32,146 bases of DNA. Origin: an uncultured Bacteroidales bacterium (GTDB lineage: Bacteria; Bacteroidota; Bacteroidia; Bacteroidales; UBA932). The translations under genes and the position numbers were made by a program. Positions 1 to 6,910 of the stretch are shown piece by piece. The notes under the pieces were generated by a model. It saw nothing but the letters and a program-made list of their open reading frames with translations, ran no database searches and was not told the DNA's origin. Every line of letters starts with the position of its first letter. The first letter of the stretch is position 1. Location of the stretch: contig CAKUPC010000022.1 of assembly GCA_934675095.1 (NCBI GenBank), forward strand, positions 1-32,146. The letters run 5' to 3'.

Positions 1-219
1 AGTCACCCTATGGGCGTCGTGTCTCCCGAACGGGATTCCGTGAGCACCAAGCGTCCGTTTTGCCGGCGGGTAGATGTCATTTCCTTCCTCCTCGTAAGAC
101 ACTGCCGCTGAACCGACCCGCAAAGCCACTCCGGCCTTCCGTGCCATGTCTTTCATTATGAATTCCGCCATCGGATTCCTGCAGATGTTCCCATGGCGGA
201 TGAAAAGTACATTCTTCAT
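1..219 (-). CDS. Low-molecular-weight protein-tyrosine-phosphatase-like protein, partial, catalytic Cys replaced
   Basis: Reading leftwards from an ATG at 219, the first 73 residues are visible and the gene runs off the window edge. The opening VLFIRHGNICRNPMAEF matches the P-loop of low-molecular-weight tyrosine phosphatases, usually VLFVCLGNICRSPMAE. Further family matches are GSAAVSYEEEGNDIYPPA and a following LGAHGIPF. These enzymes use the first Cys of C-x5-R as nucleophile to dephosphorylate phosphotyrosine or small substrates. Here that Cys is Arg (codon CGC, one base from TGC) and the Ser after the loop Arg is Asn. The family assignment is firm. Activity is doubtful: the protein may be a non-catalytic binder, a decaying gene or a sequence error. 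It faces a gene-poor, remnant-bearing stretch, which fits decay. Confidence 0.85.
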   Translation of the reverse strand, partial: MKNVLFIRHGNICRNPMAEFIMKDMARKAGVALRVGSAAVSYEEEGNDIYPPAKRTLGAHGIPFGRHDAHRVT

Positions 220-436
220 ATTATATGCAGCGCCAAATCTAATTTATTAACATTAAACCATTTACAAAGCCATGCCCTTCTAATACAGAAGGCAGCGCTT
301 TTATAGTTCACTCATTTTGCAATTAGTTACAAATCACACTTTACATATGCAAATTTACACAAAAAGTTGCGCTTTGCCATCCATATTGAACACTTGTCCT
401 CAGTAACGTTTCAGTACGATTTCATCCGTATCTTGA

Positions 437-521
437 GGGGGGGGGCAAAAACAGCCCATTCGCACCCGGGCGATAGTTTTATGTACACTTCCGGTGCACA
501 GTTTCCGTTTTTGCCCCCCCC
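437..521. repeat. Inverted repeat with G9/C8 homopolymer arms
   Basis: The left arm, G8-C-A5-C at 438-452 (G9 including 437), is matched by the perfect complement G-T5-G-C8 at 507-521. This gives a 15-bp stem around a 54-base loop. The loop holds a second weak pairing (GCACCCGG near 462 with CCGGTGC near 491). Possible roles are a transcription stop, the end of a mobile element, or a length-variable homopolymer. The sequence does not decide between them. Confidence 0.7.
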
Positions 522-890
522 GAGATGACCTACGGTTGGTTTCGTCACACAAGAGAAACTAGCATTAATTCCGAGCGACGCATCGGTACGATTTCGCCGT
601 CGGAGATGGAGTCATTAGTCACGTCCGAGATATGGAAGAGCGACAAAGACGAAGAACCGCTTAGGATTATATTCAAAGATGTTCACTATCGCATTCAAGA
701 TTCAACTATCAATCACATGTTTACATAGGACGACTGTCCACACCTAAATCTTGTGCTAACCGCTGTTTTAGCATAATTCTGTCTTGTGATTTCCACGAGC
801 CATGAGTTGGTGGTCGGTTGGCTGCTCAAATGGGGCAACGAAGTCAAGTTATTTCATCGCAAAATCACATAAAACGTGGATAACTCGTGT

Positions 891-1090
891 CTATAATCTA
901 TCGATCGCATCAAGAAGAAAGTCCTGCACATTAATGTACGATATACCGTGCTCACCTGTCCAAGGGAGAATGTCATCCTTGACAACAACCGACTTTTTAA
1001 AAGAGTCATCAATCCTCAGCAGAGAATTCAGTTCCTTATCTTTTTTTCCTGGGTGGCATCTGTAAACACAGACTGGATACTACTCTTATT
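891..1090 (-). pseudogene. C-terminal remnant of a DUF4143-type AAA ATPase
   Basis: Read leftwards, 1046-891 encodes a segment with LLRIDDSFKKSVVVKDDI, then GISYINVQDFLLDAIDRL and a stop. This matches the C-terminal signature of the large Bacteroidales ATPase family with DUF4143, usually written LLxIxDSFKKIVVVxDDI ... GI...DFLL. Just upstream, in another frame, SSIQSVFTDATQEK matches the preceding family motif (YYIQSAF...). The frame changes in a run of seven A on the minus strand (1041-1047), and an in-frame TGA lies at 1093-1091. No Walker motifs remain nearby. This is a frameshifted, truncated relic. The function of the intact family is poorly defined. Confidence 0.75.
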
Positions 1091-1173
1091 TCAAGGAAGA
1101 TTTGCCGTTTCACTGGATAGTAATTGGGTAGTTTGAACCTGTTTTTAGCCCGAAAAAGGGGCGTTTTCGGCAC

Positions 1174-1201
1174 GAAAAAAGCACCGGGACTCCCCAGTGC
1201 T
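1174..1201 (-). terminator. Rho-independent terminator of the DUF2795-type gene
   Basis: On the minus strand AGCACTGGG (1201-1193), loop GAGT, CCCGGTGCT (1188-1180) form a 9-bp stem with one G-T wobble. A run of T (1180-1175) follows. It lies about 50 bases after the stop of the DUF2795-type gene. Confidence 0.85.
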
Positions 1202-1248
1202 CCAATCATAAATTATTGAAAATCAATCAATAATGTTTCAATAATGGG

Positions 1249-1470
1249 TTAATACTCCTCCTCGTTAAAGAAGAAATCGTCCTTAGTCGGGTAGTCCGGC
1301 CAGATGTCTTCGATGCTTTCGTAGATTTCACCGTCGTCTTCGAGTTCTTCAAGGTTCTCGATGACTTCGAGAGGGGCGCCGGAGCGTGATGCGTAGTCAA
1401 TCAGCTCGTCTTTGGTTGCCGGCCACGGTGCATCCTCAAGTCTATAGGCCAGTTCAAGTGTCCAGTACAT
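1249..1470 (-). CDS. DUF2795-type small acidic protein
   Basis: This 73-residue, strongly acidic protein begins MYWTLELAYRLEDAPWPATK and ends with the aromatic-acidic tail DIWPDYPTKDDFFFNEEEY. I recognise it as the short DUF2795-family protein conserved at nearly constant length in Bacteroidales. It has no signal peptide or membrane segment, so it should be cytoplasmic. The family's function is not established. The gene stands alone, with a -7 box (TATCTTTG, 1541-1534 minus) about 65 bases before the start and a terminator behind it. It is divergent from folE. Confidence 0.85.
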   Translation of the reverse strand: MYWTLELAYRLEDAPWPATKDELIDYASRSGAPLEVIENLEELEDDGEIYESIEDIWPDYPTKDDFFFNEEEY

Positions 1471-1533
1471 AATTTTATGTGTTTTAAAACGTTAATAATC
1501 AACAAATAAATGTTCCCTTTTGGTTTGGGGCGG

Positions 1534-1583
1534 CAAAGATATATAAAAATTAGGTAATATGAACCCTTTTTTGCTTAATTTTG
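1534..1583. promoter_or_regulatory. Divergent promoters of the DUF2795-type gene and folE
   Basis: Two Bacteroidetes-type -7 boxes (TAnnTTTG) face away from each other: TATCTTTG on the minus strand (1541-1534) and TAATTTTG on the plus strand (1576-1583), 34 bp apart. Good -33 TTTG partners are not obvious, so the start points are inferred. Confidence 0.6.
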
Positions 1584-1665
1584 CATCGCCTTGAAGCCGG
1601 ATGCTCAATGGCAAAAACAATTCCATACGGCGACGGTGCGACAAAAGACATAAAATAAGGACAAA

Positions 1666-2256
1666 ATGGCATACAGAAAGGAAGAAATATATGACCCCGA
1701 AGTGACGACGGAAATTGCCGGGCATTATCGGGAAATATTGCGTCTGCTCGGAGAGGACACGGGACGCGATGGGCTGTTGAAGACTCCTGAGCGCGTGGCG
1801 AAGGCGATGCAGTTCCTGACAAAGGGATATGAAGAGGACGGGGCGGAAATCCTCAGGAGCGCGATGTTCGAGGAAGAGTACAGCCAGATGGTCCTCGTCA
1901 AGGACATTGAACTGTACTCCACCTGCGAGCACCACCTGATGCCGTTCATCGGAAAGGCTCACGTGGCCTACATTCCTAACGGGCTCATCACGGGTCTGAG
2001 CAAGATTGCCCGCGTCGTGGAGTGCTATGCCAGAAGGCTTCAGGTTCAGGAGAGGCTCACGGTACAGATTCGCGACTGCATCCGGGACACGCTAAGGCCG
2101 CTCGGAGTGGCCGTGGTCATCGAGGCCTCCCACAGCTGTATGTCCCTGCGCGGCGTGCAGAAGTCCAACGCCGTCACCGTAACGTCCGCATTCTCCGGCG
2201 CGTTCCTCAACTCCGAACGCACACGCAACGAATTTCTGAACCTCATCCGGCAATAA
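1666..2256 (+). CDS. folE: GTP cyclohydrolase I
   Basis: This enzyme converts GTP to 7,8-dihydroneopterin triphosphate, the entry to folate and, in many bacteria, queuosine synthesis. The 196-residue protein has the usual bacterial length. The zinc-binding residues are present as CEHH (Cys87, His90) and Cys158 in [11 protein letters not shown]. The signature [10 protein letters not shown] is at 110-119. The start ATG follows an AT-rich leader without a Shine-Dalgarno sequence, as usual in this phylum. It is a single gene with its own -7 box at 1576-1583, and it converges on rubredoxin across a shared hairpin at 2335-2361. All key residues are intact. Confidence 0.97.
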   Translation: MAYRKEEIYDPEVTTEIAGHYREILRLLGEDTGRDGLLKTPERVAKAMQFLTKGYEEDGAEILRSAMFEEEYSQMVLVKDIELYSTCEHHLMPFIGKAHVAYIPNGLITGLSKIARVVECYARRLQVQERLTVQIRDCIRDTLRPLGVAVVIEASHSCMSLRGVQKSNAVTVTSAFSGAFLNSERTRNEFLNLIRQ

Positions 2257-2334
2257 GTTCACGCAACGCATTCCGGATTCGCGTACAATGCCTCAGTTCA
2301 AAAGCTCCGCAGGCCTGCATCCGAAACAAACCAA

Positions 2335-2361
2335 AAGAAGATGCCGTAAAAGCATCTTCTT
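2335..2361. terminator. Bidirectional hairpin between folE and rubredoxin
   Basis: AAGAAGATGC (2335-2344), loop CGTAAAA, GCATCTTCTT (2352-2361) form a perfect 10-bp stem between two convergent genes. The minus-strand side is followed by TTTGGTTTG, so it probably ends the rubredoxin transcript and may also end folE. Confidence 0.75.
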
Positions 2362-2372
2362 AATGGTAGCGA

Positions 2373-2549
2373 CTAATTCTCAGGGTACTCGGCAAAGTCT
2401 GATTTGGCCGCGCCGCAGACCGGACATTTCCAGCTGTTCGGGATGTCTTTGAACGGTGTTCCCGGAGCTATTCCGCCGTCCGGGTCGCCTTCCGCAGGGT
2501 CATAAACCCAACCGCAGCGGAGGCATTCGTACTTCGTTGTCTTTGCCAT
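2373..2549 (-). CDS. Rubredoxin
   Basis: This is a one-iron electron-transfer protein of 58 residues, counted from the ATG at 2549 (MAKTTKYEC). An upstream in-frame ATG at 2615 would add 22 unrelated residues. The iron is bound by two knuckles, CLRC (Cys9, Cys12) and CPVC (Cys42, Cys45). The intervening [19 protein letters not shown] and the W before CPVC are standard. Rubredoxins of anaerobes pass electrons to oxygen- or peroxide-detoxifying enzymes, but no such partner lies next door. A perfect 17-bp palindrome at 2583-2599 sits 34 bases before the start and could be an operator. The gene appears monocistronic. Confidence 0.93.
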   Translation of the reverse strand: MAKTTKYECLRCGWVYDPAEGDPDGGIAPGTPFKDIPNSWKCPVCGAAKSDFAEYPEN

Positions 2550-2582
2550 AAGCATACAGATTAACGGTGACACATATTTAAC

Positions 2583-2599
2583 ATCCTGATGTTCAGGAT
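2583..2599. promoter_or_regulatory. Palindrome upstream of rubredoxin (possible operator)
   Basis: ATCCTGA-TGT-TCAGGAT is a perfect inverted repeat with a 3-base spacer, 34 bases before the rubredoxin ATG. The short spacer suits a dimeric repressor or activator better than an RNA hairpin. No regulator is identified. Confidence 0.5.
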
Positions 2600-2727
2600 A
2601 TTGCCTACATTGCAATAGCCGTGCCGACTTTGTCCCGTAAGGCCGATGCTAACAAACGCCACGAAGGAACGCTCCGGGCAACCACCCCGAACGACCATGT
2701 CATGTCAAACCCGTCGTCATGGCAGCG

Positions 2728-4224
2728 TCAGAAAGTAAACTTGACCATGCACTGAACGCGGTGGCTGTGCACCCAGTGGAGACCGTCCTTGGCGAGACCT
2801 CTAGAATTGTAATAATACTTCGTGATGGTCGTCTTGCCGTCCGCACCCGTGGACTTCACCTCTTTCGGAGTTCCGAACTGTGCACCGGAGAACTCGTAGT
2901 CGAGCCCGAGGGACAGCTTGCCGAAATTGCAGATGAGCGCCGGACAGATGCGGTAGAGCCGGTTGAGGTTCTTGAAGCTGTTCTTCGAAAAATAGAAGTC
3001 CGTCTCGGAGACCATGCCGTCACCGGTCGCGCTATAGAGGTCGGCCGCCGTCCCGAAGTTCTGATAGTACCCGAGCATGAGCATCGGCATCCACTTCTTT
3101 CCATAAGAAACAGTGAACCACGACGACGAGGAGCGGGTCGGGGTGTATTCGTAGTGACCGTCCTCGCCCTCGCCCTCAAATTTCTTCGTTATTCCGTAGC
3201 CGCCCTGAATGTTGAAGTGCTCGCCTGCTTGAGCATAAATGGTCTTTGCCTTGAGAGCCAGTTTGCCTTTTACATACTGCATATAGACAAAGGGAGAGGC
3301 CGTGGTTATGCGGTCGGAGACTTTCACCGTCGTGGATTTCCAGACCGGTTCCGCAGCGCCATCCGGTGTCTCGTAAAAACCGCCACTTCCTGTTGTGCGC
3401 GGCTTGATGCTGAGCACATCCACTCCGACCCTTGCCAGCCATCCCCCGAACTTTAGGGTCGCGCCGAGGTAGGCCTCCGGGGTGCAGCCATACTTCATGT
3501 AGTTTGCCGACGCGCCGTCCGGGCCGGTCGAAGTATATTGCATCTGCCACAGGGCCGAAGCCGTAAGGACGAAATGATCTCCGAGAGCGGCGTCCACAGT
3601 CAGCTGGGGCGTGCGGCTGAACGGACCGAAAGGAGTGCCTGATTCGAGCGTGAACACCGGGCAGAGGTCGGCCGCCATGGGATGCCATGCCTGACCTATC
3701 TTGAGTCCGACATTCGCCCGTTTCCCGCCGGAGAGCGGAAGATCCTTCCACCCGAGGGTAAGGTAGGCCTGACGCAGACGAAGGGTGGCCGTGCCGGTCA
3801 CGCCGGAAAGACCCGCATAGAAGTCCGCCTCAATCTTCGCCCCAATCGCCGTGCGTCCCAACTGGTAGCCGGACACATCCACGCCAACCCGTGAAGTGAT
3901 AGCGAGGAAGCGGAAGGAATTTTTCTGATTCAGATCCTCGCCCGTATCCGTGTTGAGATTGCGGTCCTTGGGCAGGTAGAAGAACAGGTCGCCCGTCCCC
4001 GCCACCGACTCGCGGGAGTCATAAGTCATATAGTTACGGACAAATCCGTAAAACTTGTAATGGTTCTGGAGATGCTCCTTGACAGCCCCGCCCGGCGTCG
4101 AGGTCCTGACTTCATCAGCAGAAGCCTGCCCTGAAGCCGCATCACCGCCAACCGCAGCAATGGCACTTGCTGAAACGCTCAGAAGTGCCATTGTGCAAAT
4201 AATATTTGATAAAATCTTTCTCAT
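2728..4224 (-). CDS. Outer-membrane beta-barrel porin, possibly DcaP-like
   Basis: The protein has 498 residues from the ATG at 4224 (MRKILSNIICTMALLSVSAS), which gives a clean Sec signal peptide ending near AIA. The upstream in-frame ATG at 4272 would spoil that peptide. The body alternates polar and aromatic residues as amphipathic strands and ends in KFTF, a typical C-terminal beta-barrel signature with terminal Phe. Segments such as YKFYGFVRNYMTYDSR and GLKIGQAWHPM resemble trimeric porins of the DcaP type, though I cannot confirm the subfamily by search. It lies 74 bases downstream of a DASS carboxylate transporter on the same strand. This suggests that the porin admits di- or tricarboxylates to the periplasm for that transporter. 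Confidence 0.8.
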   Translation of the reverse strand: MRKILSNIICTMALLSVSASAIAAVGGDAASGQASADEVRTSTPGGAVKEHLQNHYKFYGFVRNYMTYDSRESVAGTGDLFFYLPKDRNLNTDTGEDLNQKNSFRFLAITSRVGVDVSGYQLGRTAIGAKIEADFYAGLSGVTGTATLRLRQAYLTLGWKDLPLSGGKRANVGLKIGQAWHPMAADLCPVFTLESGTPFGPFSRTPQLTVDAALGDHFVLTASALWQMQYTSTGPDGASANYMKYGCTPEAYLGATLKFGGWLARVGVDVLSIKPRTTGSGGFYETPDGAAEPVWKSTTVKVSDRITTASPFVYMQYVKGKLALKAKTIYAQAGEHFNIQGGYGITKKFEGEGEDGHYEYTPTRSSSSWFTVSYGKKWMPMLMLGYYQNFGTAADLYSATGDGMVSETDFYFSKNSFKNLNRLYRICPALICNFGKLSLGLDYEFSGAQFGTPKEVKSTGADGKTTITKYYYNSRGLAKDGLHWVHSHRVQCMVKFTF

Positions 4225-4251
4225 TCTAATTATACTGAGATAAAGGAATTT

Positions 4252-4290
4252 GAATAAGAAGACGGAGTACAAGGCATCCGCTTCTTATTC
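4252..4290. repeat. Intercistronic hairpin between transporter and porin genes
   Basis: GAATAAGAAG (4252-4261) pairs perfectly with CTTCTTATTC (4281-4290). Inside, CGGA (4263-4266) pairs with TCCG (4277-4280), giving a stem of about 14 bp around a 10-base loop. It fills most of the 74-base gap. No T run follows on the minus strand, so an mRNA-processing or protective hairpin is more likely than a strong terminator. Confidence 0.75.
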
Positions 4291-4298
4291 GGATTCCG

Positions 4299-5840
4299 TC
4301 AGAATTTAGGTAAGCCAATGAATATCATAATCAGATAAAGAAGGATTACGCCGACACCGCCGATAATCGCTCCGGTAAGCGCCATGTCCTTAGTCTTGAT
4401 AAGCCCTGTCGAATGCGCGATGGCATTCGGCGGAGTGGAAATCGGGAAGAGCATGGCAAGCGAGCAGGTCACCGCAACGGTCACGATGAGCGTAGCCGCA
4501 CCGCCCATTCCCTCGAAGCCAGGAGTTCCGGCCATTCCGGTCGCGACAGCGGCAAGAATCGGAATGAGAAGAGCCGAAGCCGCCGAATGCGAGATGAAGT
4601 TTGAAAGCGCGTATGCGAGAAGGCTTGCGACGACGAGAACGAGAAGCGGCATCCACTGTCCGAACGGAATCGCCTCGACAAGGTGCGTCGCCAGTCCGGT
4701 CTTGTTCAGTCCGAGACCGAGCGCGAAGCCTCCTGCAACCATCCAGAGCACATCCCAGTCAAGCGACTTGAGTTCCTTCTTGCCGAGCACCCCGGTGGCT
4801 GCGAAAACGCCGACAGGAATCATCGCCACGACGTATGAGTTGAGTCCGTGAAGCTTCTCGGTCATCCACAGGAACACGGTCACGATGAAAGTCACGACAA
4901 CAATCCAGTAGTTCTTGTCCTTGTTAGGCTTGCCTTCAATCTTCAGTTCAATCTTATCCACCTTGAACGGGAAGATAAGAAGGAGCACGCCCCACGAGAT
5001 GAGCAGCATAAGCAGCGCGAAAGGCACCATGACTGAGCACCACTCCGGGAATCCGATGCGGGCGATGGGCTCGAAAGCCGTGCCGAGGGCCTCGTTGGCG
5101 GCCGCGAGCTTTCCGTTGATGGTCTCGATGAACGAAGGCTCGTTGAGATACTTCAGCGCGATGGTGTTCGGAGGGGTTCCGATAGGGGTTCCGATGCCTC
5201 CTATGTTCGCCGCAATCGGAATCGCCAATGCAAGGCCTATCTTGCTGCCCTCGTCAGGAAGCGACCTGAGCACGGGGGCAAGGAACGCGAGCATCATGGC
5301 TGCGGTCGCGGTGTTGCTCATGAACATGGAGAACAGCCCGATTACGAACAGGAATCCCATGAGCACCATCTTGGGGTTGGTTCCGAAAGGAGCCATGAGG
5401 ATGCGGGCGAGCTGCGCGTCAAGGCCGACCTTGGTGGCGCAGAGAGCCAGGGCGAATCCGCCGAGGAAGAGCATTACGGTCGGCTCCGCGAAGGTTGCGA
5501 GAATCGACTTGTAGCTGATGAGGCTGCCGACGTTAGCGTCGGAAGCGAAGGTGAATGCCGCCTGGTCGGAAACGGTCAGGAGCATAAGCACGATAATCAT
5601 CGTGGAAGTACACCAGGTAGGGATGATCTCGAAAATCCAGAACATCGCCGCGAGGACGAACAGGGCTATTACCCTCACCTCCACCTGCGACAGCACTCCG
5701 TCGCCGAAGAAAAGGCTATAGCCGAACGTGAGGTTTCCAATGGTCACAGGCTCAATAGGGAAGAACCAGAGGAAAGCGAAAAGTATCAGTGCAATCGGTA
5801 GGCACACCGCATACTTGAGGTTGAGTTTCTTATCACTCAT
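4299..5840 (-). CDS. DASS (SLC13) family carboxylate:sodium symporter
   Basis: This 513-residue inner-membrane protein from the ATG at 5840 (MSDKKLNLKYAVCL) has many hydrophobic segments. The family imports di- and tricarboxylates such as succinate, fumarate or citrate, usually driven by sodium. The first hairpin motif SNTATAAMM is at 175-183, followed by GIGTPIGTPPNTIA (216-229). The second repeat has ISHSAASALLIP (416-427) and later ISTPPNAIAHSTG. The second SNT triad is therefore SHS, a deviation at a sodium or substrate site. The gene precedes a porin gene on the same strand, suggesting a two-membrane uptake unit. Its upstream region holds a -7 box (5977-5970) and an 9-bp inverted repeat (5994-6018). 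Confidence 0.92.
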   Translation of the reverse strand: MSDKKLNLKYAVCLPIALILFAFLWFFPIEPVTIGNLTFGYSLFFGDGVLSQVEVRVIALFVLAAMFWIFEIIPTWCTSTMIIVLMLLTVSDQAAFTFASDANVGSLISYKSILATFAEPTVMLFLGGFALALCATKVGLDAQLARILMAPFGTNPKMVLMGFLFVIGLFSMFMSNTATAAMMLAFLAPVLRSLPDEGSKIGLALAIPIAANIGGIGTPIGTPPNTIALKYLNEPSFIETINGKLAAANEALGTAFEPIARIGFPEWCSVMVPFALLMLLISWGVLLLIFPFKVDKIELKIEGKPNKDKNYWIVVVTFIVTVFLWMTEKLHGLNSYVVAMIPVGVFAATGVLGKKELKSLDWDVLWMVAGGFALGLGLNKTGLATHLVEAIPFGQWMPLLVLVVASLLAYALSNFISHSAASALLIPILAAVATGMAGTPGFEGMGGAATLIVTVAVTCSLAMLFPISTPPNAIAHSTGLIKTKDMALTGAIIGGVGVILLYLIMIFIGLPKF

Positions 5841-5944
5841 TTTTCTTATGTTTATTGTTTTATAGTCATTACTATATGGCAGGAATGAGACTCCCGGCTC
5901 ATGAAGGCAATCGTCCGGAGATATGCTCCGACAGACAAAAAATT

Positions 5945-5970
5945 GCAGCCCCCACGAACATAAAGGCTGC
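5945..5970 (-). repeat. Terminator-like hairpin at the transporter promoter
   Basis: On the minus strand GCAGCC (5970-5965), a 14-base loop, GGCTGC (5950-5945) and AATTTTTT look like an intrinsic terminator. It overlaps the end of the -7 box. A transcript from that box would begin inside the left arm, so the hairpin would form fully only in RNA started further upstream. It may stop read-through, or act at the DNA level. Confidence 0.5.
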
Positions 5971-6018
5971 AAATTTAGTCATTTTTTCCATAACGGCAAT
6001 CGCAATTTTCGATTGCCG
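5970..6018 (-). promoter_or_regulatory. Transporter promoter with overlapping inverted repeat
   Basis: A minus-strand -7 box TAAATTTG is at 5977-5970, with a partial -33 TTG at 5999-5997, 19 bases upstream. That TTG lies inside a perfect 9-bp inverted repeat: CGGCAATCG (5994-6002), 7-base spacer, CGATTGCCG (6010-6018). A protein bound there would cover the -33 region, so this is a plausible operator. The gene's leader is about 125 bases long. Confidence 0.5.
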
Positions 6019-6071
6019 GCATTGCATTGCGCATATTGCCCTACAAAGCCCGAAATGTCCCCGAAATTTTA

Positions 6072-6079
6072 TAAATTTG
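6072..6079 (+). promoter_or_regulatory. -7 box of the TauE/SafE permease gene
   Basis: TAAATTTG fits the Bacteroidetes -7 consensus. A start near 6085 would precede both candidate start codons (GTG 6103, ATG 6136). No clear -33 TTTG is seen at the right distance. Confidence 0.5.
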
Positions 6080-6135
6080 TGAGATAAAAACATATATGAG
6101 GCGTGGCTTGCATCCTCATCAATTTCGACGGATTT

Positions 6136-6861
6136 ATGTCTATCAATGTCCTTTATATATTTCTGCTCTGCATCGGCGCGAGCTTCATCCAGCGGACGAC
6201 GGGGTTCGGGTTCGGGATTTTCATAATGACCGTACTCCCTTTCCTGACGGACAGCTACGGCGAGGCCACGACGCTCAGCGGGATGCTGGCGATGACGACC
6301 TCACTGTTCATAACCTTCAGGATGAGGAAATATATATCATGGAAGCGGCTGTGGCCGATGCTGCTGACATTCGCCGTGGTCTCGACCGCCTCGGTGTTCT
6401 CGCTCAGGAGCATCAATGATGTGGTTCTGCGGCGGATTCTCGGGGCGGTGCTCATCCTGACGAGCTTCTATTTCCTGTTCAGCGAAAGGATACACATCCG
6501 TCCGAGCGTCCATGCACAAGTCGGCATAGGCTCGGTCAGCGGGCTGCTCGGCGGCTTTTTCGGGATGCAGGGACCGCCGGCGGTGCTCTACTTCATGTCG
6601 TCCGAACCCGACAAGGAGCACTATATGGCGATGATTCAGACCTACCTGCTGCTCGGAAACGCGATGATGACGATTGCGCGGGCCGGCAACGGCTACCTCA
6701 CACGGGCAGTCGGCATCGACTACCTCACCGGACTCGGGGGCATAGCCATCGGAACCGCTGTCGGAGCGCTGGTCTTCAGGCATATCCCCGCAAAGATTTT
6801 CAGCAAGGTAGTCTATGGCTACATCGGCGTCTGCGGCGTGATAATACTCCTGACGGTATAA
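6136..6861 (+). CDS. TauE/SafE family sulfite/organosulfonate exporter-like permease
   Basis: The 241-residue protein from the ATG at 6136 (MSINVLYIFLLCIGASFIQR) begins directly with a membrane segment. A GTG at 6103 would add 11 residues of little hydrophobicity and is less likely. Six or more hydrophobic segments are visible. Family hallmarks are the early TTGFGFGIF motif (TGFGFG) and the second-half GSVSGLLGGFFGMQGPPAVLYF, here with QGPP. The family moves small anions such as sulfite, sulfoacetate or taurine breakdown products. The substrate here cannot be told. It is divergent from the DASS transporter and shares its 295-bp control region. Confidence 0.88.
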   Translation: MSINVLYIFLLCIGASFIQRTTGFGFGIFIMTVLPFLTDSYGEATTLSGMLAMTTSLFITFRMRKYISWKRLWPMLLTFAVVSTASVFSLRSINDVVLRRILGAVLILTSFYFLFSERIHIRPSVHAQVGIGSVSGLLGGFFGMQGPPAVLYFMSSEPDKEHYMAMIQTYLLLGNAMMTIARAGNGYLTRAVGIDYLTGLGGIAIGTAVGALVFRHIPAKIFSKVVYGYIGVCGVIILLTV

Positions 6862-6865
6862 CACC

Positions 6866-6897
6866 GCTGTCATTTCGAGCGAAGCGAGAAATCTCTG
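6866..6897. repeat. REP-like dispersed repeat between permease and gdhA
   Basis: The sequence GTCATTTCGAGCGAAGCGAG followed by AAATCTC is a short palindromic intergenic motif I know to be dispersed in many Bacteroidetes genomes. Read in frame it gives the familiar spurious peptide FLASLEMT. It forms an imperfect hairpin between two convergent genes and may help end both transcripts. Confidence 0.65.
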
Positions 6898-6910
6898 TGC
6901 CGGCTCGAAA

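Larger units (their letters stand above)
220..1173. other. Gene-poor stretch of about 950 bp with remnants
   Basis: No intact, recognisable gene lies here. It is richer in A and T than the flanking genes. It contains a possible minus-strand -7 box (TAAATTTG, 357-350) for the phosphatase-like gene, a G9/C8 inverted repeat at 437-521, and the decayed tail of a DUF4143-type ATPase at 891-1090. Short open frames at 525-728 and 802-1065 resemble nothing I recognise. The second is antisense to the ATPase remnant. The stretch looks like degraded accessory DNA. Confidence 0.6.

Noticed and set aside
525..728. A 67-residue open frame on the plus strand
   Set aside because: I recognise no family and see no promoter. 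It lies in decayed DNA beside the G/C inverted repeat. It could be a fragment of an old gene but cannot be supported.
802..1065. An 87-residue open frame on the plus strand
   Set aside because: It runs antisense to the DUF4143-type remnant, whose family signature is clear on the other strand.
2616..2727. A possible terminator hairpin after the porin gene
   Set aside because: The pairing of CGTTCGGG with CCCGGAGCG contains a mismatch or bulge and lacks a T run, so it is too weak to annotate.
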